From positions 1,612,001 through 1,676,000 of the forward strand of contig NW_027490092.1 of the NCBI RefSeq assembly GCF_050948175.1: DNA of 64,000 nucleotides. Reading direction: 5' to 3'. A program made the position numbers and the translations under genes. This DNA comes from Xylocopa sonorina (lineage: Eukaryota > Arthropoda > Insecta > Hymenoptera > Apidae). Shown piece after piece: positions 39,116 to 52,000 of the stretch; within the stretch, counting starts at the first letter, position 1, and every line of letters begins with the position of its first letter. The notes beneath the pieces were generated by a model, which saw only the letters and a program-made list of their open reading frames with translations, was not told the DNA's origin and made no database searches.

Positions 39116-42100
39116 TTCTAGTGCTTCTCAAAGCGCGATATAGCACCTCATTCCTATGTTTCATGATAAGATATAATATTCATTGCGAAGTGTCATGTAC
39201 ATCTCGTATTCACTTCAAGAGAATGTAAATGCAACACTTCCATGCTACGAAATAGCTTTTGCAGATGTCTGCGTATCGTAGCAATAGAGTTCTAATGCTT
39301 CTTAAAACGCGATATCGCATCTCACTGCTATGTTTCATGATAAGATATAATATTCATTATGGAGTGTTATGTATACCTCGTACTCACTTCAAAAGAATGT
39401 AAATGCGACCCTTCCATGCTAGGAAATAGCCTTTGCAGTTGTCTACGTATCGTAGCTGTAGAGTTCTAATGCTTCTCAAAACGCGATATAGCACCTCATT
39501 CCTATGTTTCATGATAAGATATAATATTCATTGCGAAGTGTCATGCATATCTCGTATTCACTTCAAAAGAATGTAAATGAGACAATTCCATGCTAGGAAA
39601 TAGCGTTTGCAGATGTCTACGTATCGCAGCAATAGAGTTTTAATGCTTCCTAAAACGCGATATCGCACCTCTCTTCTATGTTTCATGATAAGGTATAATA
39701 TTCATTGCGAAGTGTCATGTATACCTCGTATTCACTTCAAAAGAATGTAAATGCGACACTTCCATGCTAGGAAATAGCGTTTGCAGATGTCTACGTATCG
39801 CAGCAATAGAGTTCTAATACGTCCTAAAACGCGATATGGCATCTCCATTCTATGTTTCATGATAAGGTATAATATTCATTGCGAAGTGTCATGTATACCT
39901 CGTGTTCACTTCAAATGAATGTAAATGCGACACTTCCATGCTAGGAAATAGCTTTTGCAGATGTCTACGTATCGTAGCAATAGGGTTCTAATGCTTCTTA
40001 GAACGCGATATCGCATCTCACTTCTATGTTCCATGATAAGATATAATATTCATTGCGAAGTGTCATGTATACCTCGATTTCACTTCACAAGAATGTAAAT
40101 GCGACACTTCCTTGCTAGGAAATATTGTTGGCAGATGTCTACGTATCACAGCAATAGAGTTCTAATGCTCCCTAAAATGCGATATCGCACCTCTCTTCTA
40201 TGTTTCATGATAAGGTATAATATTCACTGCGAAGTGTCATGTATACCTCGTATTCACTTCAAAAGAATGTAAATGCGACACTTCCATGCTAGGAAATAGC
40301 GTTTGCAGATGTCTACGTATCGCAGCAGTAGAGTTCTAATACGTCCTAAAACGCGATATGGCATCTCTCTTCTATGTTTCATGATAAGGTATAATATTCA
40401 TTGCGAAGTGTCATGTATACCTCGTATTCACTTCAAATGAATGTAAATGCGACACTTCCATGCTAGGAAATAGCGTTTGCAGATGTCTACGTATCGTAGC
40501 AATAGAGTTCTAATGCTTCTTAAAACGCGATATCGCATCTCATTTCTATGTTTCATGATAAGATATAATATTCATTGTGCAGTGTCATGTATACCTCGTA
40601 TTCACTTCGAAAGAATGTAAATGCGACACTTCCTTTCTAGGAAGTAGCGTCTCCAGATGTCTTCTTATCGCAGGATTTGAGTTCTAATGCATCTTAAAAC
40701 GCGATGTCGCACCTCTTTTCTATGTATCATCATAAGATATAATATTCATTGCGAAGTGTTATGTATATGTCGATTTCACTTCAAAAGAATGTATATGCGA
40801 CACTCCCTTGCTAGGACGGAGTGTTTGCAGATGTCTACGTTTCGAAGAAGCAGTGTTCTAGCTCTTCTTAAAACGCGATATCGCCTCTCATTTCTATGTT
40901 TCATGATAAGATATAATATTCATTGCGAAGTGTCATGTATACCTCGTATTCCTTTCAAAAGAGTGTAAATGCGACACTTCCTTTCTAGGAAGTAGCGTCT
41001 CCAGATGTCTTCTTATCGCAGGATTTGAGTTCTAATGCATCTTAAAACGCGATGTCGCATCTCTTTTCTATGTATCATCATAAGATATAATATTCATTGC
41101 GAAGTGTCATGTGTACCTCGCATTCATTTCAGATGAATGTGAACGCGACACTTCCTTGGTAGGAAATAGCGTTTGCAGATGTCTACGTATCGAAACAATA
41201 GTGTTCTAATGCTTCTTAAATCGCGATATCGAATCACATTTCTATCTATCCTGATAAGATATAATATTCATTGTGGAGTGTTATGTTTATCTCATCTATA
41301 CTTCAAATGAATGCAAATGCGACAGTTCCTTACTAGGAAATAGTGTTTGCAGATATCTACGTATCGAAGCAATAAAGTTCTAAAGCTTCTTAAATCGCGA
41401 TATCGCATCTCATTTCTATGTTTCATGATAAGATATAATATTCATTGTGCAGTGTTATGAATACCTCGTATTCACTTCAAAAGAATGTAAATGCGACACT
41501 TCCTTGCTAGGATGTAGCGTTTGCAGATGTCTACGTATCGAAGCAATAGGGATCTAATGCTTCTTAAATCGCCATATCGCTTCTCATTTCTAAGTTTCAT
41601 GACAATATATAATATTCACTGCGAAGTGTCATGTATACATCGCATACCCTTCAAATGAATGTAAATGCGACACTTCCTTGCTAGGAAACAGCGATTGCAG
41701 ATGTCTCCGTATCGAAGCAATAGATTTCTAAAGCTTGCTAATACGCGAAATCGCATCTCATATATATGTTTCATGATAATATATAATATTCATTGCGAAG
41801 TGTCATGTATACCTCGCATACACTTCAAATGAATGTAAATGCGACACTTCCTTGCTAGGAGATAGAGTTTGCAGATGTCTACGTATCGTGGCATTAGTGG
41901 TCTAATGCTTCTCAAAACGCGATATCGCTTCGCATTTCTATGTTTCATGATAATATATAATATTCATTGTGAAGTGTCACGTATACTTCGTATTCCTTTC
42001 AAAAGAATGTAAATGCGACACTCCTTTGTTAGGAAGTAGCGTTTGCAGATGTCTACCTATCGAAGCAATAGTGTTCTAATGCTTCTTAAATCGCCATATT

Positions 42101-45100
42101 ACATCACATTTCTATGTTTCATGATAAGATATAATACTCATTGTGCAGTGTTATGTATATCTCGTCTATACTTCAAATGGATGTAAATGCGACACTTCCT
42201 TGCTAGGAAATAGCGTTTGCAGATGTCTACGTATCGTGTCATTAGGGTTCTAGTGCTTCTCAAAACGCGATATCGCATCTCATTTCTATGTTTCATGATA
42301 AGATATAATATTCATTATGGAATGTTATGTATACCTCGTATTCGTTTCGAAAGAATGTAAATGCGACACTTTCTTGCTAGGAAGTAGCGTTTGCAGATGT
42401 CTACGTATCGAAGCAATAGATTTCTAATGCTTCTTAAATCGTCATATCGCATCTCATTTTTATGTTTCATGATAAGATATAATATACATTGCGAAGTGTC
42501 ACGTATACCTCGTATTCCTTTCAAAAGAATGTAAATGCGACACTTCCTTGCTAGGAAGTAGCGTTTGCTGATGTCTACGTATCGAAGCAATAGTGTTCTA
42601 ATTCTTCTTAAATCGCGATATCGCATATCATCTCTATGTTTCATGATAAGATATAATATTCATTGTGCAGTGTTATGTATATCTCGTCTATACTTCAAGT
42701 GGATGTAAATGCTTCAATTTCTTGCTAGGAAATAGCGTTTGCAGATGTCAACGTATCGAAATAATAGACATCAAATTCTTCATAATTCGCCGTATCGCAT
42801 CTCATTTCTATGTTTCATGATAAGATATAATATTCATTGCGAAGTTTCATGTATACCTTGTATTCCTTTCAAAAGAATGTAAATGCGACACTTCCTTGCT
42901 AGGAAGTAGCGTTTGCAGATGTCTACGTATCGAAGAAATAGTGTTCTAATGCTTCTAAAATCGCCATATTACATCACATTTCTATGTTTCATGATAAGAT
43001 ATAATACTCATTGTGCAGTGTTATGTATATCTCGTCTATACTTCAAATGGATGTAAATGCGACACTTCCTTGCTAGGAAATAGCGTTTGCAGATGTCTAC
43101 GTATCGTGTCATTAGGGTTCTAATGCTTCTCAAAACGCGATATTGCATCTCATTTCTATGTTTCATGATAAGATATAATATTCATTGTGGAATGTTATGT
43201 ATACCTCGTATTCGTTTCGAAAGAATGTAAATGCGACACTTTCTTGCTAGGAAGTAGCGTTTGCAGATGTCTACGTATCGAAGCAATAGATTTCTAATGC
43301 TTCTTAAATCGTCATATCGCATCTCATTTCTATGTTTCATGATAAGATATAATATACATTGCGAAGTGTCACGTACACCTCGTATTCCTTTCAACAGAAT
43401 GTAAATGCGACACTTCCTTGCTAGGAAGTAGCGTTTGCAGATGTCTACGTTTCGAAGAAATAGTGTTCTAATGCTTCTAAAATCGCCATATTACATCACA
43501 TTTCTATGTTTCATGATAAGATATAATACTCATTGTGCAGTGTTATGTGTATCTCGTCTATACTTCAAATGGATGTAAATGCGACACTTCCTTGCTAGGA
43601 AATAGCGTTTGCAGATGTCTACGTATCGTGTCATTAGGGTTCTAATGCTTCTCAAAACGCGATATTGCATCTCATTTCTATGTTTCATGATAAGATATAA
43701 TATTCATTGTGGAATGTTATGTATACCTCGTATTCGTTTCGAAAGAATGTAAATGCGACACTTTCTTGCTAGGAAGTAGCGTTTGCAGATGTCTACGTAT
43801 CGAAGCAATAGATTTCTAATGCTTCTTAAATCGTCATATCGCATCTCATTTATATGTTTCATGATAAGATATAATATACATTGCGAAGTGTCACGTATAC
43901 CTCGTATTCCTTTCAAAAGAATGTAAATGCGACACTTCCTTGCTAGGAAGTAGCGTTTGCAGATGTCTACGTATCGAAGCAATAGTGTTCTAATGCTTCT
44001 AAAATCGCCATATTACATCACATTTCTATGTTTCATGATAAGATATAATACTCATTGTGCAGTGTTATGTGTATCTCGTCTATACTTCAAATGGATGTAA
44101 ATGCGACACTTCCTTGCTAGGAAATAGCGTTTGCAGATGTCTACGTATCGTGTCATTAGGGTTCTAATGCTTCTCAAAACGCGATATTGCATCTCATTTC
44201 TATGTTTCATGATAAGATATAATATTCATTGTGGAATGTTATGTATACCTCGTATTCGTTTCGAAAGAATGTAAATGCGACACTTTCTTGCTAGGAAGTA
44301 GCGTTTGCAGATGTCTACGTATCGAAGCAATAGATTTCTAATGCTTCTTAAATCGTCATATCGCATCTCATTTATATGTTTCATGATAAGATATAATATA
44401 CATTGCGAAGTGTCACGTATACCTCGTATTCCTTTCAAAAGAATGTAAATGCGACACTTCCTTGCTAGGAAGTAGCGTTTGCAGATGTCTACGTATCGAA
44501 GCAATAGTGTTCTAATGCTTCTAAAATCGCCATATTACATCACATTTCTATGTTTCATGATAAGATATAATACTCGTTGTGCAGTGTTATGTGTATCTCG
44601 TCTATACTTCAAATGGATGTAAATGCGACACTTCCTTGCTAGGAAATAGCGTTTGCAGATGTCTACGTATCGTGTCATTAGGGTTCTAATGCTTCTCAAA
44701 ACGCGATATTGCATCTCATTTCTATGTTTCATGATAAGATATAATATTCATTGTGGAATGTTATGTATACCTCGTATTCGTTTCGAAAGAATGTAAATGC
44801 GACACTTTCTTGCTAGGAAGTAGCGTTTGCAGATGTCTACGTATCGAAGCAATAGTGTTCTAATGCTTCTTAAATCGCCATATTACATCAGCTTTCTATG
44901 TTTCATGATAAGATATAATATTCATTGTGGAGTGTTATGTATACCTCGTATTCACTTCAAAAGATTGTAAATGCGACACTTTCTTGCTAGTAAATGGAGT
45001 TTGCATATGTCTACGTATCGAGGCAGTAGAGTTCTAGTGCTCCTTAAATCGCCATATCGCATCTCATTTCAATGTTTCATGATAAGATGTAATGTTCATT

Positions 45101-47800
45101 GTGCAGTGTTATGTATATCTCGTCTATACTTCAAATGGATGTAAATGCGACACTTCCTTGCTAGGAAATAGCGTTTGCAGATGTCTACGTATCGAAGCAG
45201 TAGAGTTCTAATGCTTCTTAAATCGCCATATCGCATCTCATTTCTATGTTTCATGATAAGATATAATACTCATTGTGCAGTGTTATGTATATCTCGTCTA
45301 TACTTCAAATGGATGTAAACGCGACAAATCCTTGCCAGGAAATAGCGTTTGCAGATGTCTACGTATCGAAGCAATAGAGTTCTAATGCTTCCCAAAACGC
45401 GATAGCGCATCTCATTCCTATGTTTCATGATAAGATATAATATTTAATGTGCAGTGTTATGTACTCCTCGTATTCACTACAAAAGAAAGTGAATGCGACA
45501 ATACCTTGCCAGGAAATAGCGTTTGCAGATGTCTCCGTATCGAAGAAATAGTGTTCTAATACTTCTTAAATCGCGACATCGCAACTCTTCTCTATGTTTC
45601 GTGATAAGATATAATATTCATTGCGAAGTGTCATGCTTACCTCGTATTCATCTCAAAAGAATGTAAATGCGACACTTCCTTGCTAGGAAATAGCGCCTGC
45701 AGATGTCTACGTATCGAAGCAATAGAATTCTAATACTTCTTATATTGTCATATCGCATCTCATTTCTATGTCTCATGATAAAATATAATATTCATTGCGA
45801 ATTGTCATGTATACCTCGTATTCCTTTCAAAAGAATGTAAATGCGACACTTCCTTGCTAGGGAGTAGCGCTTGCAGATGTCTACCTATCGTAGCATTAGT
45901 GTTATAATGCTTCTCAAAACGCGATATCGCTACTCATTTCTATGTTTCATGATAAGATATAATATTCATTGTGCAGTGTTATGTATACCTCGAATTCACT
46001 TCAATAGAATGTAAATGCTACAATTCCTTGCTAGGAAATAGCGTTTGCAGATGTCTACGTATCGAAGCAAAAGAGTTCTAATGCTTCTCAAAACGCGATA
46101 TCGCATCTCGTTTCTATGTTTCGTGACAGGATATAATATTCATTGCGAAATGTCACTTATACCTCGCATACACTTCAAATGAATGTAATTGCGACACATC
46201 CTTCCTAGGAAATAGCGTTTGCAGGTGTCTATGTATCATGGCAATAGAGTTCTAACGCTTCTTCAAGCGCGAGATCGCAACTCATTTCTACGTTTCATGA
46301 TAAGATATAATATTCATTGCGAAGTGTCATGTATACCTCGTACTCACTTCAAAAGAATGTAAATGCGACACTTCCTTGCTAGGAAGTAGCGTTTGCGGAT
46401 GTCTACGAATCGAAGCAATAGATTTCTAAAGCTTGCTAATTCGCGAAATCGCATCTCATATCTATGTTTCACGATAATATATAATATACATTGCGAAGTT
46501 TCATGTATACCTCGCATACAATTCAATCGAATGCGAAAGCGACATTTCCTTGGTAGGAAATAGTGTTTGCAGATGTCTACGTATCGAAGAAATAGTGTTC
46601 TAATGCTTCTGAAATCGCGATATCGCATCTCATTTCTATGTTTCATGATAAGATATAATATTCATTGTGCAGTGTTATGAATATTTCGTATTCACTTCAA
46701 AAGAATGTAAATGCGACACTTTCTTGCTAGGCAATAGCGTTTGCCGATGTCTACGTATCGAAGCAATAGTTTTCTAATGCTTCTTAAATCGTCATATCGC
46801 ATCTCATATCTACGTTTAATGATAAGATATAATATTCATTGCGAAGTGTCATGTATACCTCGCAAACTCTTCAAATGAATGTAAAAGCGTCACTTCCTTG
46901 CTAGGAAATAGCGTTTGCAGATGTCTACGTATCGATGCAGTCCATTTCTAATTCTTCTTAAATCGGGATATCGCAACTCATTTCAATGTTTCATGATAAG
47001 GTATAATAATCATTGCGATGTGTTATGTATTCCTCGTCTACACTTCAGATGAATGTAAGTGCGACAATTCCTTGCCAGGAAATAGCGTTTGCAGATGTCT
47101 ACGAATCGAAGCAGTAGATTTCTAAAGCTTGCTAATTCGCGAAATCGCATCTCATATCTATGTTTCACGATAATATATAATATACATTGCGAAGTTTCAT
47201 GTATACCTCGCATACAATTCAAACGAATGCGAAAGCGACATTTCCTTGGTAGGAAATAGTGTTTGCAGATGTCTATGCATCGAAGAAATAGTGTTCTAAT
47301 GCTTCTTAAATCGCGATATCGCATCTCATTTCTATGTTTCATGATAAGATATAATATTCATTGTGCAGTGTTATGAATATTTCGTATTCACTTCAAAAGA
47401 ATGTAAATGCGACACTTCCTTGCTAGGCAATAGCGTTTGCCGATGTCTACGTATCAAAGCAATAGTTTTCTAATGCTTCTTAAATCGTCATATTGCATCT
47501 CATATCTACGTTTCATGATAAGATATAATATTCATTGCGTAGTGTCATGTATACCTCGTATTCCTTTCAGAAGAATGTAAATGCGACACTTCCTTCCTAG
47601 GAAGTAGCGTTTGCAGATGTCTACTTATCGAACCAATAGATTTCTAATGCATCTCAAATCGCCATGTCGCATCTCATTTCTATGTTTCATGATAGGGTAT
47701 AATATTCAGTGTGCAGTGTTATGTATACCTCGTATTCACTTCAAAAGAATGTAAATGCGACACTTCCTTGCTTGGAAATAGCGTTTGCAGATGTCTACGT
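39116..47800 (+). repeat. Large segmental duplication, right copy
   Basis: Counterpart of 24,850-32,000 with rearrangements. Compared with the left copy it has a 348-bp duplication near 40,647-40,994, lacks the two monomers at 27,490-27,840, carries the ordinary sequence at the micro-inversion site and contains the trimer expansion at 43,018-44,931. It then has its own stretch at 45,180-46,900 before matching again to 47,800. Shared private variants throughout leave no doubt about common origin. Confidence 0.85.
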
Positions 47801-48330
47801 ATCGAAGCAATAGACATCTAATGCTTCATAAATCGCCATATCGCAACTCATTTCGATGTTTCATGATAAGATATAATATTCATTGCGAAGTGGTATGTAT
47901 ACCTCGTACTCACTTCAAAAGAATGTAAACGCGACAAATCCTTGCCAGGAAATAGCGTTTGCAGATGTCTGCGTATCGAAGCAGTAGATTTCTAAAGCTT
48001 GCTAATTCGCGATAACGCATCTCATATCTATGTTTCATGATAATATATAATATTCATTGCGAAGTGTCATGTATACCTCGCATGCACTTCAAATGAATGA
48101 AAATGCGACACTTCCTTCCTAGGAAATAGCATTTACAGATGTCTACGTAACGAAGTAATAGTGTTCTAATGCTTCTAAATCGTCATATCGCATCTCATTT
48201 CTATGTTGCATGATAAGGTATAATGTTCATTGCGAAGTGTCATGTATACCTCCTATTCACTTCAAAAGAATGTAAATGCGACACTTCGTTGCAAGGAAAT
48301 AGCGTTTGCAGATGTCTACGTATCGTAGCA
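40570..48330 (+). repeat. Type 2 satellite block (right)
   Basis: About 45 units, mostly CGAAGCAATAG. The left part belongs to the large duplication and the middle is the trimer array. About 46,394-46,865 recurs at 47,090-47,561, a 696-bp, four-monomer offset, with shared variants TACGAATCGAAGC, TTCGCGAAATCGC and GAAAGCGACATTTCC. It leaves type 2 near 48,330 in a unit reading ATCGTAGCAATAGAGTGC, the same entry as at 29,190. Confidence 0.83.
43018..44931 (+). repeat. 522-bp trimer array, 3.7 copies
   Basis: Eleven consecutive units follow the order A-B-C: A starts at 43,018, 43,540, 44,062 and 44,584; B at 43,192, 43,714, 44,236 and 44,758; C at 43,366, 43,888 and 44,410. A carries CGTCTATACTTCAAATG and CATTAGGG, B carries CGTATTCGTTTCGAAAG, and C carries GTGTCACGTATACC and CGTATTCC. 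The later copies are almost identical. The left copy of the large duplication lacks this expansion, so it arose or was homogenised afterwards. Confidence 0.9.
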
Positions 48331-49029
48331 ATAGAGTGCTAGTGCTTCTTAAAACGGGATATCGCATCTCATTTCCATGTTTCGTGATGAGTTATAATAT
48401 TCATTGCGAAGTGTCGTGTATACCTCGTACTCACTTCAAAAGAATGTAAATGCGACACTTCCATGCTAGGAAATGCCGTTTGCAGATGTCTAAGTATCGT
48501 TGCAATAGAGATCTAATGTTTCTTAAATCGCGATGTCGAAAGTCATTTCTATGTTTCGCAATAAGATATAATGTTCATTGAGAAGTGTTATGTATACCTC
48601 GCATACACTTCAAATGAATGTAAATGCGACAATTCCTTGCTAGGAAATAGCGATTGCAGGTATCTACGTATCGAAGCAATAGAATTCTAATGCTTCTTAA
48701 GACCCGATATCGCATCTCACTTCTATGTTTCATTATAAGATATAATATTCATTGCGAAGTGTCATGTATAGCTCGCAAACTCTTCAAATGAATGTAAAAG
48801 CGTCACTTCCTTGCTAGGAAATAGCGTTTGCAGATGTCTACGTATCGCAGCAATAGAGTTCTAATGCTTTTTAAAACGCCATATCGCATCTCACTTCTAT
48901 GTTTCATGATAAGATATAATATTCATTGCGAAGTGTCATGTACACCTCGTACTCACATCACAAGAATGTGGATGCGACACTTCCATGCTTGGAAATAGCA
49001 TTTGCAGATGTCTACGTACCGTAGCTATA

Positions 49030-52000
49030 GAGTTCTAATGCTTCTTTAAATGCGATATCGCATCTCACTTCTATGTTTCACGATAAGATATAATATTCAT
49101 TGCGAAGTGTCATGTATACGTCGTATTCACATAAAAAGAATGTAAATGCGACACTTGCATGCTAGGAAATAGCGTTTGCAGATGTCTACGTACCGTAGCA
49201 ATAGAGTTCTAATACTTCTTAAAACGCGATATCGCATCTCACTTCTAAGTTTCATGATAAGATATAATATCCATTGCGAAGTATCATGTATACCTCGTAT
49301 TCACTTCAGAAGAATGTAAATGCGGCACTTCAATGCTAGGAAATAGCGTTTGCAGATGTCTACGTATCGTAGCAGTAGAGTTCTAATGCTTCTTAAAATG
49401 AGAAGTCGTATTTCATTTCTACGTTTCGTAATAAGATATAATATTCATTGTGTAATGTTATGTATACCTCGTATTCACTTCAATGGAATGTAAGTGCGAC
49501 ATTTCCTTGCTAGGAAATAGAGTTTGCAGGTGTCTACGTATATTAGCAATAGAGTTCTAATGCTTCTCAAAATGCGATATAGCACCTCATTCCTATGTTT
49601 CATGATAAGATGTAATATTCATTGCGAAGTGTCATGTAGATCTCGTATTCACTTCAAAGGAATGTAAATGCGACACTTCCATGCTAGGAAGTAGCGCTTG
49701 CAGATGTCTACATATCGTACCAATAGAGTTCTAATGCTGCTTAAAACGAGATGTCGCAATTTCATTTCTATGTTTCGTAATAAGATATAATATTCATTAT
49801 GGATTGTTATGTATACCTCGTACTCACTTCAAAAGAATGTAAATGCGACACTTCCATGCTAGGAAATAGCGTTTGCAGATGTCTACGTATCCTAGCAATA
49901 GAGTTCTAATGCTTCTTAAAACGAGATGTCGCATCTCATTTCTATGTTTCATGTTCAGATATAATATTCATTGCGAAGTGTCATGTATACATCGTATTCA
50001 CATGACAGGAATGTAAATGCGACGCTTCCATGCTAGGAAATAGCGTTTGCAGATGTCTACGTATCGTAGCAATAGTGTTCTAATGCTTCTTAAAACGAGA
50101 TGACGCATTTCATTTCTATGTTTCGCGATAAGATATAATATTCATAGTAGAGTGTTATGTATACCTGGTATTCACTTCATAAGAATGTAAGTGCGACACT
50201 TCCTTGGAAGGAAATATTGTTTGCAGATGTCTACTTATCGCGGCAATAGAATTCTAATGCTTTATAAAACGAGATGTCGCATTTCATTTCTATGTTTCTT
50301 GGTAAGATATAATATTCATTGTAGAGTATTATGTATACCTCGTATTCACTTCAAATGATTGTAAATGCGACACTTCCTTGCTAGGAAATATTGTTTGCAG
50401 ATGTCTAAGTATCCTAGCAATAGAGTTCTAGTGCTTCCTAAAACGCGATATCGCATCCCACTGCTATGTTTCATGATAAGATATAATATTCATTATGGAG
50501 TGTCATGTATACCTCGTATTCACTTCAAAAGAATGTAAATGCGACACTTCCATGCTAGGAAATAGCGTTTGCAGATGTCTAAGTATCGTAGCAATAGAGT
50601 TCTAATGCTTCTTAAAACGCGGTATCGCATCTCACTGCTATGTTTCATGATAAGATATAATATTCATTATGGAGTGTCATGTATCCCTCGTATTCACATC
50701 AAAAGAATGTAAATGCGACACTTACATGCTAGGAAATACCGTTTGCAGATGTCTACGTATCGCAGCAATAGGGTTCTAATGGTTCTTAGAACGAGATGTC
50801 GCATTTGATTTCTATGTTTCGTGGTAAGTTATAATATTCATTGTAGAGAGATATGTATACCTCGTATTCACTTCAAAAGAATGTAAATGCGACACTTCCT
50901 TGCTAGGAAATATTGTTTGCAGATGTCTACGTATCGTAGCAATAGAGTTTTAATGCTTCTTAAAAAGCGATATCGCATCTCACTTCCATGTTTCATGATA
51001 AGATATAATATTCTTTGCGAAGTGTCATGTACACCTCGTATTCACTTCAAAGGAATGTAAATGCGACACTTCCATGCTAGGAAATAGCGTTTGCAGATGT
51101 CTACGTATCCTAGCAATAGAGTTCTAATGCTTCTTAAAACGAGATGTCGCATCTCATTTCTATGTTTCATGTTCAGATATAATTTTCATTGCGAAGTGTC
51201 ATGTATACCTCGTATTCACTTCAAAAGGATGTAGATGCGACACTTCCATGCTAGGAAATAGCATTTGCAGATGTCAACCCATCGTAGCTATAGAGTTCTA
51301 ATGCTTCTTTAAATGCGATATCGCATCTCACTTCTATGTTTCACGATAAGATATAATATTCATTGCGAAGTGTCATGTATACGTCGTATTCACATCAAAA
51401 GAATGTAAATGCGACACTTGCATGCCAGGAAATAGCGTTTGCAGATGTCTACGTACCGTAGCAATAGAGTTCTAATACTTCTTCAAACGCGATATCGCAT
51501 CTCACTTCTAAGTTTCATGATAAGATATAATATTCATTGCGAAGTATCATGTATACCTCGTATTCACTTCAGAAGAATGTAAATGCGGCACTTCAATGCT
51601 AGGAAATAGCGTTTGCAGATGTCTACGTATCGTAGCAGTAGAGTTCTAATGCTTCTTAAAATGAGAAGTCGTATTTCATTTCTACGTTCCGTAATAAGAT
51701 ATAATATTCATTGTGTAATGTTATGTATACCTCGTATTCACTTCAATGGAAGGTAAGTGCGACATTTCCTTGCTAGGAAATAGAGTTTGCAGGTGTCTAC
51801 GTATATTAGCAATAGTGTTCTAATGCTTCTCAAAATGCGATATAGCACCTCATTCCTATGTTTCATGATAAGAAGTAATATTCATTGCGAAGTGTCATGT
51901 ATATCTCGTATTCACTTCAAAGGAATGTAAATGCGACACTTCCATGCTAGGAAGTAGCGTTTGCAGATGTCTACATATCGTAGCAATAGAGTTCTAATGC

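Larger units (their letters stand above)
32280..40570 (+). repeat. Type 1 satellite block
   Basis: About 48 type 1 units. The core (33.4-37.7 kb) is organised in 8- and 9-monomer periods; from about 39,116 the block is the right copy of the large duplication. One-monomer repeats are seen at 32,295/32,469 (GCGTCTGCAG, TCTAGGTATCG) and at about 36,145/36,319 (CGTATTGTAGCTATAG). Units with AAAGTAAATGCGACCCTTCC and CTAGGGAATAGCC recur near 34,165, 35,560, 37,125, 38,170 and 38,870. Confidence 0.85.
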
